Positions 15,145-25,600 of a DNA stretch of 57,225 nucleotides are shown here, piece by piece. Under the pieces are notes generated by a model that saw nothing but the letters and a program-made list of their open reading frames with translations, did not search any database and was not told the DNA's origin. The first letter of the stretch is position 1. Each line of letters opens with the position of its first letter. Source of the stretch: Streptomyces tateyamensis (lineage in GTDB: Bacteria; Actinomycetota; Actinomycetes; Streptomycetales; Streptomycetaceae); assembly GCF_003205575.1 (NCBI RefSeq), contig NZ_PYBW01000068.1, positions 1 to 57,225 of the forward strand, in the 5' to 3' direction. A program made the position numbers and the translations under genes.

Positions 15145-16392
15145 GTGACGAGTCCCATGGACGAAGGTGCGCAGGCGCTCGACGACGACCGGGTCCGCTA
15201 CCTGGTGACCCGCGCTGCGCTGCGCGCTGCGAAGGCGATGACCGCGCCGGGCCTGGAACCTCAGCAGCGCCTGACCACCTTGATGGAGTGCCACGGCATG
15301 CTGCACGCGGCACGCGGCCCGGGTAGGCCCCTTGCCTTCGGAGAGTTCAGACGTGCGCTCAGAGGGGACCTGGCGGTCCTGCTGCCCGAGGGCGTCAGGC
15401 CACTGGACCTGGGCGGGATGCTGGTCGTCGACCAGGACGGACAGGTCACCGAGGACGCCTTCGACCTCGATCTTGAGCAGCAGATGCTGCTGCACACGCT
15501 GCGCAAGCTCGACACGTTCGCCGGTGTCGTCAGCGACCGGGACCTCCAGTCGGAGATCGACCAGGAGACGGCCTTCACGCTGCTGCGCAAGCAGGGTGAG
15601 CAAGCCGTGTACGAGGCCGGTCGCAAGGATCTGATCCGTTACCCCGCAGGACCCGTCGACCAACTATGCGAGCTGCGGCTGCCACCGTTGGTCGCAGACT
15701 TCTATCGGGAGATTCCCTTCGACTCCGTCTATCGGGGTTGGTGGTTCCCGTGCCCCGTCTGCAGATGGCCGATGCGGGTCGTCGTCCGGAAGAACGCGGG
15801 AACCTCCATAGGAGCCGCGCGCTGCTGGCACACACCCCACGTGGACATGGGGGCCTCCTACCTCTTCCGGCTGCCGGCAGACGGCAGTGCACCAGAGTTA
15901 CTGCCGGAGCCCGCACCGCCTCGTCCAGAAGGTCGTGAGGCGGTCCTCTATCCGGATCTCGGAGAAGTCCCGCAGGCTCTGCCCGCAGAGGGCCACAAGG
16001 CCATCACCCGAGGCATCTGGCGCTACACGACTGTTCCCGGTCTGCCCGAACTGGCCTTGTACGACCGGCTGACGGAGCGCGGGCTGAGGGTCTCGCTGTG
16101 GCCGGGCTTGGATGCCTACGACCTGCTGATCGAGGTCGGCCCGAAACGGGGCAAGAAGACGACGTTCAAGGTCGACGTCAAGGACTACACCTCGGCCACA
16201 GTCCTGGGGAGCCTCGTCCATGCCCAGGAGGGTGACCGGGGCGGCGCCGATTGGCTGGTGGTGCCGGACTACCGGGCCCGCCAGGTCCCCCTGCTGTCGG
16301 GGGTGTGTGCGAAGTACGGGGACATGCAGGTCGCGACCGCCTCCGAGTTCGGCGAGTTGGTCTGCGAGAAGGCTGGGGTGAGCTGGACATGA
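15145..16392 (+). CDS. pPIWI-RE system restriction-endonuclease-like protein (pPIWI_RE_Y type)
   Basis: The product is 415 aa, first gene of the three-gene pPIWI-RE island. A zinc-ribbon-like insert is visible (CPVC at residues 203-206, then C227-W-H). The C-terminal REase fold has D326, E330 and the catalytic D344-V-K346 within FKVDVKDY, preceded by YDLLIEVGPKRGKK. Such nucleases are predicted to cut DNA together with the PIWI protein and the helicase. The GTG at 15145 lacks a ribosome site but has TACGCT ending 7 bases before it, consistent with a leaderless start; ATG at 15157 is an alternative. Its stop overlaps the helicase ATG (ATGA). Confidence 0.85.
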   Translation: MTSPMDEGAQALDDDRVRYLVTRAALRAAKAMTAPGLEPQQRLTTLMECHGMLHAARGPGRPLAFGEFRRALRGDLAVLLPEGVRPLDLGGMLVVDQDGQVTEDAFDLDLEQQMLLHTLRKLDTFAGVVSDRDLQSEIDQETAFTLLRKQGEQAVYEAGRKDLIRYPAGPVDQLCELRLPPLVADFYREIPFDSVYRGWWFPCPVCRWPMRVVVRKNAGTSIGAARCWHTPHVDMGASYLFRLPADGSAPELLPEPAPPRPEGREAVLYPDLGEVPQALPAEGHKAITRGIWRYTTVPGLPELALYDRLTERGLRVSLWPGLDAYDLLIEVGPKRGKKTTFKVDVKDYTSATVLGSLVHAQEGDRGGADWLVVPDYRARQVPLLSGVCAKYGDMQVATASEFGELVCEKAGVSWT

Positions 16393-19300
16393 GTGACCTG
16401 CCCATCGAGGAAACCGCGGTATGCGCCGCGCTGGCTCTCGCCAGCCGCTACTTCCCGTTGGCGGTCGACGGCGACTCTCGGACCGCCGCTCCCTTCGCCG
16501 AGGCAGCGTTCCTGCTCTCGGGTACGTACCAGGCGTGGGACCGCTGGAAGATGCTGCCTCATGAGGAGAAGCAGCGGATCGCCATGGTCTGCTCCATCGC
16601 GCCGGGTGAACTCGCCAACGTTCGGAAGTTCTCGGTAGCAGCGCGTTCCCTGCTGGTGGGGCTGAACGGGGAAGCTCCAGGGGACGCATCGGTCATGGCC
16701 CCCTTCGAGACTGTGGGCGACAACCCCTTCACGGCCGATGCCGCGTTCCCACGTCTCGGAGGTGATCCGCTCGGCTATGTCGACCGCTTGACTGCCCGTT
16801 TCCGGCGCCCGAGCGCACGGCCGAGACCTCCGGAGTTCGCCGGCCCCGGCACGTGGTTCACCGGGGAGATCTTCGTCAAGGACGTGGGCCAGATCCACGG
16901 GCGCCTGACGATCCCCACCTACCCCCAGTTCGCCGAAGCGCTCAGCCACGACAGCCTCCCCCACGTCTCGACCGTCCCGTACCTGGCCGACCTCCGTATC
17001 CCCACGTCCGAACTGCTCGACCTCGCCGAGCAGATCGACCAGCGCTACCCCGAAGGCAAGCGCTACCTGCGTCACACCCTCGGGCAGCTCTTCGACGCGC
17101 TGCAGACCACGGACACCATGTCCCCCGCCGAAGCCCTCGCGCTGACCGCTGGCGGGATGGAGATCTTCAACGCGCCGACCGGCACCGGCAAGAGCGTGAT
17201 GGTCCGCGTGATGGCCGCCTGGTTCGCCGCCCGCAACCTGCGCGTCACGATCGTCCTGCCGGACATTAAGGCGTGCCTTGCCATGACCTGGAACGTGCGC
17301 GAGGACCTGGTCCACCTTCACCGGTCCAAGGTCATCGAACACGAGGCCACGTGCGCACACTTGATGTCGTCGTCCGGCATGCACGACCGTGCACTCAAGC
17401 TCGCCTCTCTGATCAACGAGGACCCGGACGCGCCCGGCGAGTGGGGCCAACGCGCCGAACGCGACGTCGATCCCCTGGCATACGGATGCGCCCTGAAGAC
17501 GTTCCTGGAAGCCACCGGGGACTATCCGCCTGGGCGCGAGCCGTGCCTGTCGCTGCACCGGCAGGGTGTCGGGGCTGCGGCCTGCCCCTGGATCCCGACC
17601 TGCGGCAGGTACGCTCCCGTGTACGAGGCGGCGGACGCCAACGTCGTCATCATGAACCACTACGTGTTCATGCAAGGCAACCTACGGATCGGCGTCAACC
17701 TCGACGGTCGGCCCGTACGCGGCATGACCGCAGCCGAGTTCGCACTGCGGACCTGCCACGCTGTTCTCATCGACGAGGTCGACCAGTTCCAGTCCCGGGC
17801 CGTCGACAAGTGCGCGAGCGAGATCATCCTTCACTCCCGCCGGCACTGGTCGGCCGCGCCGCAGGAGATGGACACCGACGCCAAGCGGCTACGCATCGAC
17901 GACGAGCACAACCTATTGCCCGCTGTCAGCCACGTCCGTCTCATGGCCGAGTTCCTCCTGCTCAGCATCTGCAAGAACGCGCTCAGCCTGCACGCCACAG
18001 AGGACGACCGGGCCCAGGAGCGCATCCCCGACCAGACCAGTACCCGCTGGCACCTGGCACGCGGGCGTGACCGTACCCTCCTCCGGCTTCTGTGGTCGCC
18101 AACAGAGACGGGCGACGGTGCAGACATCCCGGCTGAACTCTTCCATCAGCTCAACGCCCTCATGCCTAACCGCTATCAGCGCCGCGATCCGCTCAGCCGA
18201 CAGGCGAGTCTGCTCGACGCCGACTGGCATGACGTCAGGGAGGCGCTCAGCGCGCTGGTGGCGCCTCGCGGCGAGCACCTGCTGGACGCCGTCAAGATCG
18301 AACTTCACGGCCTGCTCGAGCCCAGCGTCAAGGACCCGCACAGGCGAGCTCAGGCGGTCAACCTGCTCGTCACCCGGACCGCGATGATCGAGTTGGACGA
18401 GGCGTTGTCCGCCCTCCAGGAGAAGGCCCACGACTACCGATCCTCCGGTCTGCGTTCAGCCCAGAAGATCGTGGAGAACCTGCAGGCCACTGCCGTCTCC
18501 GCCGTTCTCCCGCTCGGCATGCTGGGGCAAGCTATCACCGGCTACCGAGTCACCGGACTCGACGACAAGGAGAAGAACGCGGCCCTGGTCGCCCAGACCA
18601 TCGCCGGTGACCCACACACCTTCACCGCCGAGCTGGGTGGGATCGTGTCCCTCATCCTGGCAGGCGTCGAACGGCCGGTGATGGGGCTGTCGGCCACCGC
18701 CTACTTCCCCCAGGCGGTTCGAGAGCACCTCCACGCCCCGGTGCGCTGGTGGATGACCGACGCCCAGGCCAAGTCCATCCGGGCCAGGAAGCACCGCATC
18801 GACTACGGCGAAGGCCACCCCCTGTTCGGCGAACCGATCAAGGTCTCCGGCACCCACCCCAGCCGCAAGAAGGACGCGCTTATCGAGCTCGGCGGCAACC
18901 TGTACGACCAGTACATCCACCGCGAACTCGAACGGACCGCCGCCAAGGACCCGGATCGGGCACACGTCCTGGTCGTCGCCAACTCCTACCAGCAGTGCGC
19001 GTGGCTCGCCCGCGGCATCGCTCGGGCCGGGCAGTACGACGGCGGACTGTGCCTGGCCGTCCGCGCGGAGAACCGGCACGGTGCCGACCCCGAACTGCCC
19101 AGGGAGACCGTGGCCGTACGCCTGACCGCTGAGGAGTTCGAGGACTTCCCCAACCACGGCAAAATCCTCGTTGTACCGCTGTCGCTCATCGCCCGCGGGC
19201 TCAACATCGTCAAGGGCACCCGCTCAGCAGTCCGATCCGTCTACCTGTGCGTGCGCCCCCTCGCGCTGCTCAACGAACCCGCCGAGATGTACGGCAGCAT

Positions 19301-19697
19301 CAACGCCGCCGGACTGCGGGCTCTGCCGGCCGGCGGCGCCCCCGACCCGTCGCAGGCCCTGGCCGGCGCCCGCGAGGCGGCATGGGACCGCCTGGCGCTC
19401 CTCCTGCGAACCGCCCCACAGTTCACGGCGATGCACAAGTCCCTCCAGGAGGAAGTCGTCGCTGGCATGATCGTCGACCTCATCCAGCTCGCCGGTCGCG
19501 CCCGTCGCGGCGGCACTGAAGCCGTGCTGCACATGGTCGACTACGCCTTCCACGAGGACACCTGGAGCGCCGACCTGGAGACCGTCCTCCGGCGTATCCA
19601 CTCCCAGTGGCCACCCGACGTGCGACGACGCATGAATGACCTGTACGGAGAGGCACTCAACGCCTTCCTCTCCTACGCCGGCATTGAACCCCACTGA
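16389..19697 (+). CDS. DinG-like helicase of the pPIWI-RE system
   Basis: The product is 1102 aa. The ATG at 16389 overlaps the previous stop by four bases. Superfamily 2 motifs: Walker A APTGTGKS (GTGKS at 265-269), Walker B LIDEVDQ (462-465), motif VI LIQLAGRARRG near 1035. Four cysteines at 367, 386, 399 and 405, within YGCALK and CPWIPTC, match the Fe-S cluster position of DinG/XPD helicases. The ~250-residue N-terminal extension, including YFPLAVDGDSRTAAPFAEAA, fits the extra domain of pPIWI-RE-associated helicases. Predicted role: unwinding DNA or RNA-DNA hybrids for the PIWI protein and nuclease. Confidence 0.88.
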   Translation: MSDLPIEETAVCAALALASRYFPLAVDGDSRTAAPFAEAAFLLSGTYQAWDRWKMLPHEEKQRIAMVCSIAPGELANVRKFSVAARSLLVGLNGEAPGDASVMAPFETVGDNPFTADAAFPRLGGDPLGYVDRLTARFRRPSARPRPPEFAGPGTWFTGEIFVKDVGQIHGRLTIPTYPQFAEALSHDSLPHVSTVPYLADLRIPTSELLDLAEQIDQRYPEGKRYLRHTLGQLFDALQTTDTMSPAEALALTAGGMEIFNAPTGTGKSVMVRVMAAWFAARNLRVTIVLPDIKACLAMTWNVREDLVHLHRSKVIEHEATCAHLMSSSGMHDRALKLASLINEDPDAPGEWGQRAERDVDPLAYGCALKTFLEATGDYPPGREPCLSLHRQGVGAAACPWIPTCGRYAPVYEAADANVVIMNHYVFMQGNLRIGVNLDGRPVRGMTAAEFALRTCHAVLIDEVDQFQSRAVDKCASEIILHSRRHWSAAPQEMDTDAKRLRIDDEHNLLPAVSHVRLMAEFLLLSICKNALSLHATEDDRAQERIPDQTSTRWHLARGRDRTLLRLLWSPTETGDGADIPAELFHQLNALMPNRYQRRDPLSRQASLLDADWHDVREALSALVAPRGEHLLDAVKIELHGLLEPSVKDPHRRAQAVNLLVTRTAMIELDEALSALQEKAHDYRSSGLRSAQKIVENLQATAVSAVLPLGMLGQAITGYRVTGLDDKEKNAALVAQTIAGDPHTFTAELGGIVSLILAGVERPVMGLSATAYFPQAVREHLHAPVRWWMTDAQAKSIRARKHRIDYGEGHPLFGEPIKVSGTHPSRKKDALIELGGNLYDQYIHRELERTAAKDPDRAHVLVVANSYQQCAWLARGIARAGQYDGGLCLAVRAENRHGADPELPRETVAVRLTAEEFEDFPNHGKILVVPLSLIARGLNIVKGTRSAVRSVYLCVRPLALLNEPAEMYGSINAAGLRALPAGGAPDPSQALAGAREAAWDRLALLLRTAPQFTAMHKSLQEEVVAGMIVDLIQLAGRARRGGTEAVLHMVDYAFHEDTWSADLETVLRRIHSQWPPDVRRRMNDLYGEALNAFLSYAGIEPH

Positions 19698-19749
19698 CCC
19701 TGGGCACCCGGGCAACTGACGAGACTCACAAGAGAGAAGAAGAGACCAC

Positions 19750-22599
19750 GTGACCGAGCAGGACCCCGCACCGGGCGACCAGGACCGCGCACCCGGCAAG
19801 TACCTCAACGCCCTTGCCTTCCGCTGCACCCCCGAGCTGGTCGGCAACGCCGTTGTCTACGTGCGGCACTTCGACGAAGCGACCTGGAAGCTCTGGGACG
19901 ACTTCGACCACCTGTGCAAGAAGAAGTTCAACAACGATTCGGCCCAGGCCCCCTACTCCATCGCCACCACCGTCCTGAGCATGATGAGCGGCGGCTACGT
20001 CTACTTCGACCCGGACCGCCGCGCCCCGTTCCTCGCCTCACTCCACCCGGTCGACAGCAAGCTGCTCCGCCGCGTCTTCACCCTCACCTACTATCTGGCC
20101 CTCGGTCAGGACGTCAGCACGATCGACATCACCGCAGCACCCGAACTGGCCAAGCGGATCGCCGACACCCCGGAGAGCTCGCACCTGCTGGCCGAGTACC
20201 TCCAGCCCACCGGCAACACCCAACCCAGTGCTCCCAACTGGCTCTTCAGCACGGTCGCCTGGGAGCTATCCCGCCGCTTCGCCGCTGAGCCCTGGGCACT
20301 CTCCGACAGTAAGTCCATCCAACTTCGGGCGGACACCACAGGCGGCCTGGTCGCCTTCGACGAGCCCTGGCAGAACGAACAGGGAGGCCGCTTCGCCCTC
20401 TCCCGGACCGCGCTGAAGCTGAAGACCCTGCCCAACGTCGCCAACCCCGTGCTGCTGCTAAGTTCCCGGGTGACCCGCATCTCCTCCTCCCTGGTCTTCT
20501 CCACCACCGCCCTCGCGGAACAGCCCGGCCCGGACCACCCGCTGCTGGAGGTCAAGCTCAACGGCCGCGGTGGCGCCCGCACCATCAACCGCCTCGCTCT
20601 CCAGGCCCTCGGCCGACTGGAGATGGACTACTCGATCCTGCGCACCATCGACGAACGTTCGAAGCGGGAGCAGAAGCTCCTCGCCGATGCGAAGGAAAAG
20701 AAGGAAGTAGCCCGCTTCCCGCGCGAGCACCCCGGGAAGGTCTGGCCCATCCTCCCGAAGAACTTCTCCTTCCCCATCGGCACAGGCACCGGCATGCACC
20801 ACCTTCGGCTCCTGCATCAGCACTTCACCAACGTCTTCGCCGACCAGGCCGAGCCCTTGGAGATGCGCGAGGTGCGGATGAGCCTGCCGCACCGACCCAC
20901 CGACCCGGAGAACATCTCCAAGCAGGAGTACGAGCGCCGCAAGGCGGAGCGCGAGCAGCATCCGGATCCGAAGACCCTCGGCCCGATCCGCCAGCGGGGC
21001 AGCCTCTTCCCCACGCCGGAGTCCATCTTTGCCTCCGTCGACGCTGGCGGCTTCAAGAAGCTGCGTATCGTCTGTCTGTGGTACCGGAACGAAACCCGGC
21101 TGCGGATGCTCGACACCTTCTGCAAGACCTTCGGCCTCGCGCCAGAGGGCCTCGACCCGCACGACGGCGACGAGCTCAGCCTGTACGGAGATCAGATCAC
21201 CGCCGTGTTCCATCAGGCCGGCGACTTTCTCGAACCTGGGCCCGCCGGCGCCCGCAAGGAGGCGCTGGCGGCCACCGGTGCCGCGCTTCGGTCCCAGGAC
21301 GGGGTGCTTGTCAGTGCCTGGTGCGAGACCGAGATCCCCGCAGCCGCCCATACCAACGGCGGTGATGAGACGAGCCCCGACGACCTCGACGCCAAGCCCC
21401 AGACCAGGAAGATCCTCGCTGATCTCGGAGTCCCGACCCAGTACCTCCGAGGCAAGGACGAGAAGGGTGTCATCAAGCCCAAGGCGAAGGACCACCCCGC
21501 CGAGATGGCCCTCCTCGACCTCTATCGCTCGCTCGGCGTCATCGACGACCGCATCGCCAATGCCCTTCAGCCCGAGAAGGCGGGCTATCCGGTCGACCGC
21601 ATCGCCCACGTCGGCATCCACGTAAGGCAGCAGAACAGGCGCAAGGGAGAGTTCGGCCAGCCCAAGGTGGTCATCACCGCCTCGGCCCTCGTGCCCCCAG
21701 AGGTTGCCGGTGGCACCTGGACGATGCTCGGTTGGAGCTCCACCCGGCCTGTGTGGCAGCCCTATCGCCTGGCACAGCCGGCCTTCCACGCCAGCGCCTA
21801 CCCCGAGGGCACCGGCGACAAGAAGACCTACCGGCAGCGCTGGGACGACGCGGCCGAGACCGTCGAGCGCGCTCTCGCCGACCTGGCCGAGGAACTGGAC
21901 GGCACCCCGTACGTCGTCACCGTGGACGAGCTTGCCTCCCGACGGATGTGGGACGGGCTGCAAAACATGCGTCTCGGCAGCTCTCCCGAGAAGCGCAACA
22001 GCCGCTACTGGCTTCCCGGCAGCACCCTGAGCCGTGACGAGCGGCCCCAGGCCGTCATCCGTATCAACATCAGCGACGAGGAGGTGCCGCAACCGGTCAG
22101 CACGACCCGGATTGCCAAGGCCAAGGGCGGCGACCCTGTGGAACAGGACACCGCGACCACGCTCTATCAGGTCACCACGGACTTCGGCACCCCGGTGTGG
22201 ATCTTCTGCAACGTGCCACGCGCCTTCGATGGGGACGGCGCAGGCCGGCTGGGATCCAAGTACACCCGATGGGACGCGAAGCCCTCCGTCTTCTCCGACA
22301 AGAAGGAGGAGCGACGCAAGGGTGAGATGCCCCAGAACTGGTACTCCATGACGGCCAACGAGATCTACCCGCTCGCGTGCGCCGAGGGCGTCTCCGAGGA
22401 GGCTCTCGCCATCACCACGGCGAAGCTCTCCCACCAGGCCCAGTTCTGGGACGGACGCTCCCGCTTCCCCCTCCCCCTGCACGCCGCGAAGCAGATGGAC
22501 CTCGACCACCCGCAGTACCGGCGCACTGCCGCGCCAGAAGAGAAGCCGATCGAGGAACCCGGCGCCGACAACGCATCGGCTGAGGAAGCTGAGGCGTAG
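19750..22599 (+). CDS. pPIWI-RE protein (prokaryotic PIWI homologue with RNase H fold)
   Basis: The product is 949 aa from a GTG at 19750, 52 bp after the helicase. Length, neighbours and landmarks fit the pPIWI-RE family: an N-terminal MID-like module (~1-400, formerly DUF3962) and a C-terminal RNase H-fold PIWI domain (~480-925). Landmarks include FPIGTGTGMHHLRLLHQH, LRIVCLWYRNETRLRML, and the C-terminal NWYSMTANEIYP and FWDGRSRFPLPLHAAKQMDL, where the PIWI active-site region ends. The family is named for conserved Arg and Glu residues in place of the usual catalytic set. It is predicted to use RNA guides, or bind RNA-DNA hybrids, against invading DNA. The tail is acidic. Confidence 0.87.
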   Translation: MTEQDPAPGDQDRAPGKYLNALAFRCTPELVGNAVVYVRHFDEATWKLWDDFDHLCKKKFNNDSAQAPYSIATTVLSMMSGGYVYFDPDRRAPFLASLHPVDSKLLRRVFTLTYYLALGQDVSTIDITAAPELAKRIADTPESSHLLAEYLQPTGNTQPSAPNWLFSTVAWELSRRFAAEPWALSDSKSIQLRADTTGGLVAFDEPWQNEQGGRFALSRTALKLKTLPNVANPVLLLSSRVTRISSSLVFSTTALAEQPGPDHPLLEVKLNGRGGARTINRLALQALGRLEMDYSILRTIDERSKREQKLLADAKEKKEVARFPREHPGKVWPILPKNFSFPIGTGTGMHHLRLLHQHFTNVFADQAEPLEMREVRMSLPHRPTDPENISKQEYERRKAEREQHPDPKTLGPIRQRGSLFPTPESIFASVDAGGFKKLRIVCLWYRNETRLRMLDTFCKTFGLAPEGLDPHDGDELSLYGDQITAVFHQAGDFLEPGPAGARKEALAATGAALRSQDGVLVSAWCETEIPAAAHTNGGDETSPDDLDAKPQTRKILADLGVPTQYLRGKDEKGVIKPKAKDHPAEMALLDLYRSLGVIDDRIANALQPEKAGYPVDRIAHVGIHVRQQNRRKGEFGQPKVVITASALVPPEVAGGTWTMLGWSSTRPVWQPYRLAQPAFHASAYPEGTGDKKTYRQRWDDAAETVERALADLAEELDGTPYVVTVDELASRRMWDGLQNMRLGSSPEKRNSRYWLPGSTLSRDERPQAVIRINISDEEVPQPVSTTRIAKAKGGDPVEQDTATTLYQVTTDFGTPVWIFCNVPRAFDGDGAGRLGSKYTRWDAKPSVFSDKKEERRKGEMPQNWYSMTANEIYPLACAEGVSEEALAITTAKLSHQAQFWDGRSRFPLPLHAAKQMDLDHPQYRRTAAPEEKPIEEPGADNASAEEAEA

Positions 22600-22615
22600 G
22601 ACCAGGTGCAGTGAG

Positions 22616-22660
22616 CTGTTGGGGGCGGTTTCGCGAAGTCCTGCGATACCGCCCCCACAG
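22616..22660. terminator. Bidirectional terminator between pPIWI-RE and Type ISP genes
   Basis: CTGTTGGGGGCGGTTTCGC (22616-22634) pairs with GCGATACCGCCCCCACAG (22643-22660) with small bulges and an 8-base loop. It fills the 64-bp gap between two convergent genes. Confidence 0.75.
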
Positions 22661-22663
22661 CGG

Positions 22664-25600
22664 CTACTCCAAGATGTCCAGCGGCGGAAGCGCGTCGACG
22701 ATCTTCATCGTCTCCAGGCTGACCGTGACGATCCGCCTGAGCAGGTCGATGATGTAACGGGGGTCGTCGGACCAGTCGTTGGGGTCGCTGATAATGCCGC
22801 TGGCCTTGTCCGCCTTGAGCTGGTAGCGGTCGATGATCCACTCGATTGCCGAACGCGAACCGAGCCGGTAACGGTATGCCTCCACCGGGATATTGGTGAG
22901 GGTCACGCGCCTGTTGTAGACGATCGTCGACCGGTCGGGCTCGCCCTTAACCTTCGGAATCTTCATCTTCTCGACCCGATACAGCTCACGCGGATCGGTG
23001 TCGGAAGCCCCTGAATCCGTCTCCACGATGCCCGCGTATGGCTTCGCCTTCTCGTAGTCGAGGTGCAGCTCCGCAAGTTTGCGGCCGGCCTCGGCAAACC
23101 CTCGGAAGTCGCTCACCTTCGGAATGCGGGGAAGCGACTTCTTGAGGTCAGCAGCAAATCGCTCGCGGTACTCCGGAGAGTGAAGCAGACCGTAGGCGTA
23201 GTAAAAGATGTCGCCCTTGCCGATCCCCGCGTCACCGTAGACCTTCCGGTAGTCGCGCAGCGCCGCGTCGGTGATGTTGTCGATGCGCTCGTATGCCTCT
23301 CCACCGTCACCGAAGTCGAAGCCACCTTCTGTTGTCAGCTCGCGGTAGCTGTAGCGCGGGAAGAAGTATCCCCCCTTGCCGAAGACATCCAGATTCGGAA
23401 CGTGCCCCACCATGAGCACCGCAGGTTCGGTGGTCGCGTGAACGCCGTTGCTGTAGAAGCCGAAGTTCTCGTGCTCCGCAGTCGGGAACAGCCTAGGCAG
23501 CTGGTACGTCATGTCGTTCAGCCGCGAGTCGAAATACAACTTCTGCTTGGTGAAGGGACGGTAGGAGGACGTGACGATCCGCTCCCTCCCAAAGGTGTAG
23601 GTCTCACCCTTCGCAAGCCGCGTCTTGTCCGCCCGGTTCCAGCTGATCTTCTGCGGGTCGGTATCGATCCACTGTTCAGCGTCCTTCGCCGCCGGAGCCA
23701 CGAGGCCGTTGGCCTTGCAGTGCTCCTTGAATCCTTCCACCTGCTCGTTGTAGAAGTCGATCATCGACTTCATGGTGTCCTGGAGCTTCCCCTCCGAGAA
23801 GTTGTAGACCCACGAGTCGCGTGCCGAGTTGAGACCGCTGGAGTAGAGCGCGAACACAGCCTGCTCGCGAAGGGCCTTGTCTTTGTCCCCGATCGCCTGG
23901 AACGTCGCGTACCGGCCGTCGCGCTGGTTGATCCAGTCGCCTTCAGCGCTGGGAACGATCCGCTTCCATGGGACGGTGTCGAGGCTCTGGGAACCGATGA
24001 TCCGGAGCTTGTCCTCACGGCTGAGGTAATCGCCAATGTCCCGGTAGTACAGGGCGCAGCCGTCGCCCGTGCCAGCGTCCTTGCCGCCCTTGACCAAGAT
24101 CAGGACAGCGACGGTGTTCCGGCTGCCTGAGCCGAAGATCTTGCCGCCTTCCTGACGAGACTGCTCGCCTGCGGTCCGCTGATTACCCCGCAGGTTATAG
24201 CAGTAGATCGCGTCGAACTCGTCCACCAGCGACTTGCGCAGGCCATCCGCGCTGGTGCCGTCGATGTAGCCACCGTTGGACACGAACGCGACCACGCCCT
24301 CGTCCTTGATCCGGTCCGAGGCCCACCGGATGGCGCGGATGTAGGAGTCATACAGCTTGTTCTTGTTGCCGACCTCCGACCTGGCCACGTAGGTCTCGGC
24401 GATGCGGCCGTCCAGAGCCTCGTACTTCTGATTCTGGTTGTTGTCGTTGACGCTGTCCTGCCCCACCGAATAGGGCGGATTTCCGACGACCACCGTGATC
24501 TTCTGCGTCTGTTGCTTCTTCGCCCGCTCGCTGTTGCCCTCCAGCACATCCATGCCGTCGAGCTTCGTCGTGCCCTCGGACAGCTGGAAGGTGTCCGTGA
24601 GAACGATGCCCTCGAAGGGCCGGTAGTCGCCCCCGGTGAGGTCGTGGAACGCCGCCTCGATGTTGACAGCTGCGATGTAGTACGCGAGAAGTACGATCTC
24701 GTTGGCGTGCAGCTCGCTCGTGTACTTGCGCAGCAGGTCTTCCGGCTTGATGAGTCCGGACTGGAGGAGCCGAACGGGGAAGGTCCCGGTGCCGGCGAAC
24801 GGGTCGACGATCTGCACGCCCTCGTCGGACAGAGACGTGCCGAAGTGCTTGGCGAGGGCTTCTTCGGTCGAGCGCAGGATGAAGTCGACGACCTCGACCG
24901 GGGTGTAGACGATGCCAAGCGCATCAGCGGTCTTCGGAAGAGCGGTCTTAAAGAACTTGTCGTACAGCTCGACGATGACGTGCTGGCGGCCCTCGTGGTT
25001 GTCGATGTCCGCGACCCGCAGCTTCACCGACTCGTAGAAGCCCTCCAGCGCCTTGGTCTCGGCATCCATGCCCTGGTCGTCGAGGATGTCGAGGATCCGC
25101 TGCATAGCCTTGGACACCGGATTGTTTTCGGCGAAGCCGTAGTCCTTGAACAGGGCATCAAAGACCGGCTTGGTCACCATGTGCTGGGAGAGCATGTCGA
25201 TGGCGTCGGACTCAGTGACGCCAGGGTTTATGTTCCGCTGGAGCTCACCGAGGAACTCATCGAAGGCGGCCCGCTTCTCGGGCAGTTCCACCGCGACCTT
25301 GATCCGGGTGATGTGTCGCTCCGCGATCTCGGCGACGTCCTTGGCCCACTGCTCCAGGTACCGGCGCTCGCCGACCTTCTGGACGATGCGCGCGTAGATG
25401 GCCTCGCGCCAGTCGCTGACGGAGAACAGGGCGTCCTGGACGTGCTGGGCGCTCTGGGCCTCCTTGCCCTTCACCTCCGCGGTGCCGTCGCCGTCCTGGC
25501 CGCCGATCGACTCGTCCTCCGGGCCGATCCAACCAATGCCGATCTTGTTGTCCGGCTTCGTCTTGTTGAGGTCGATCTTGTTGACCATCGCGTTGAAGCG

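Noticed and set aside
20458..22509. A 683-codon frame opposite the pPIWI-RE gene
   Set aside because: It is the antisense shadow of a gene supported by family landmarks and operon spacing.
19750..22599. A long prokaryotic Argonaute
   Set aside because: No PAZ domain or Argonaute DEDX set was recognised, and the REase and DinG-helicase neighbours point to pPIWI-RE.
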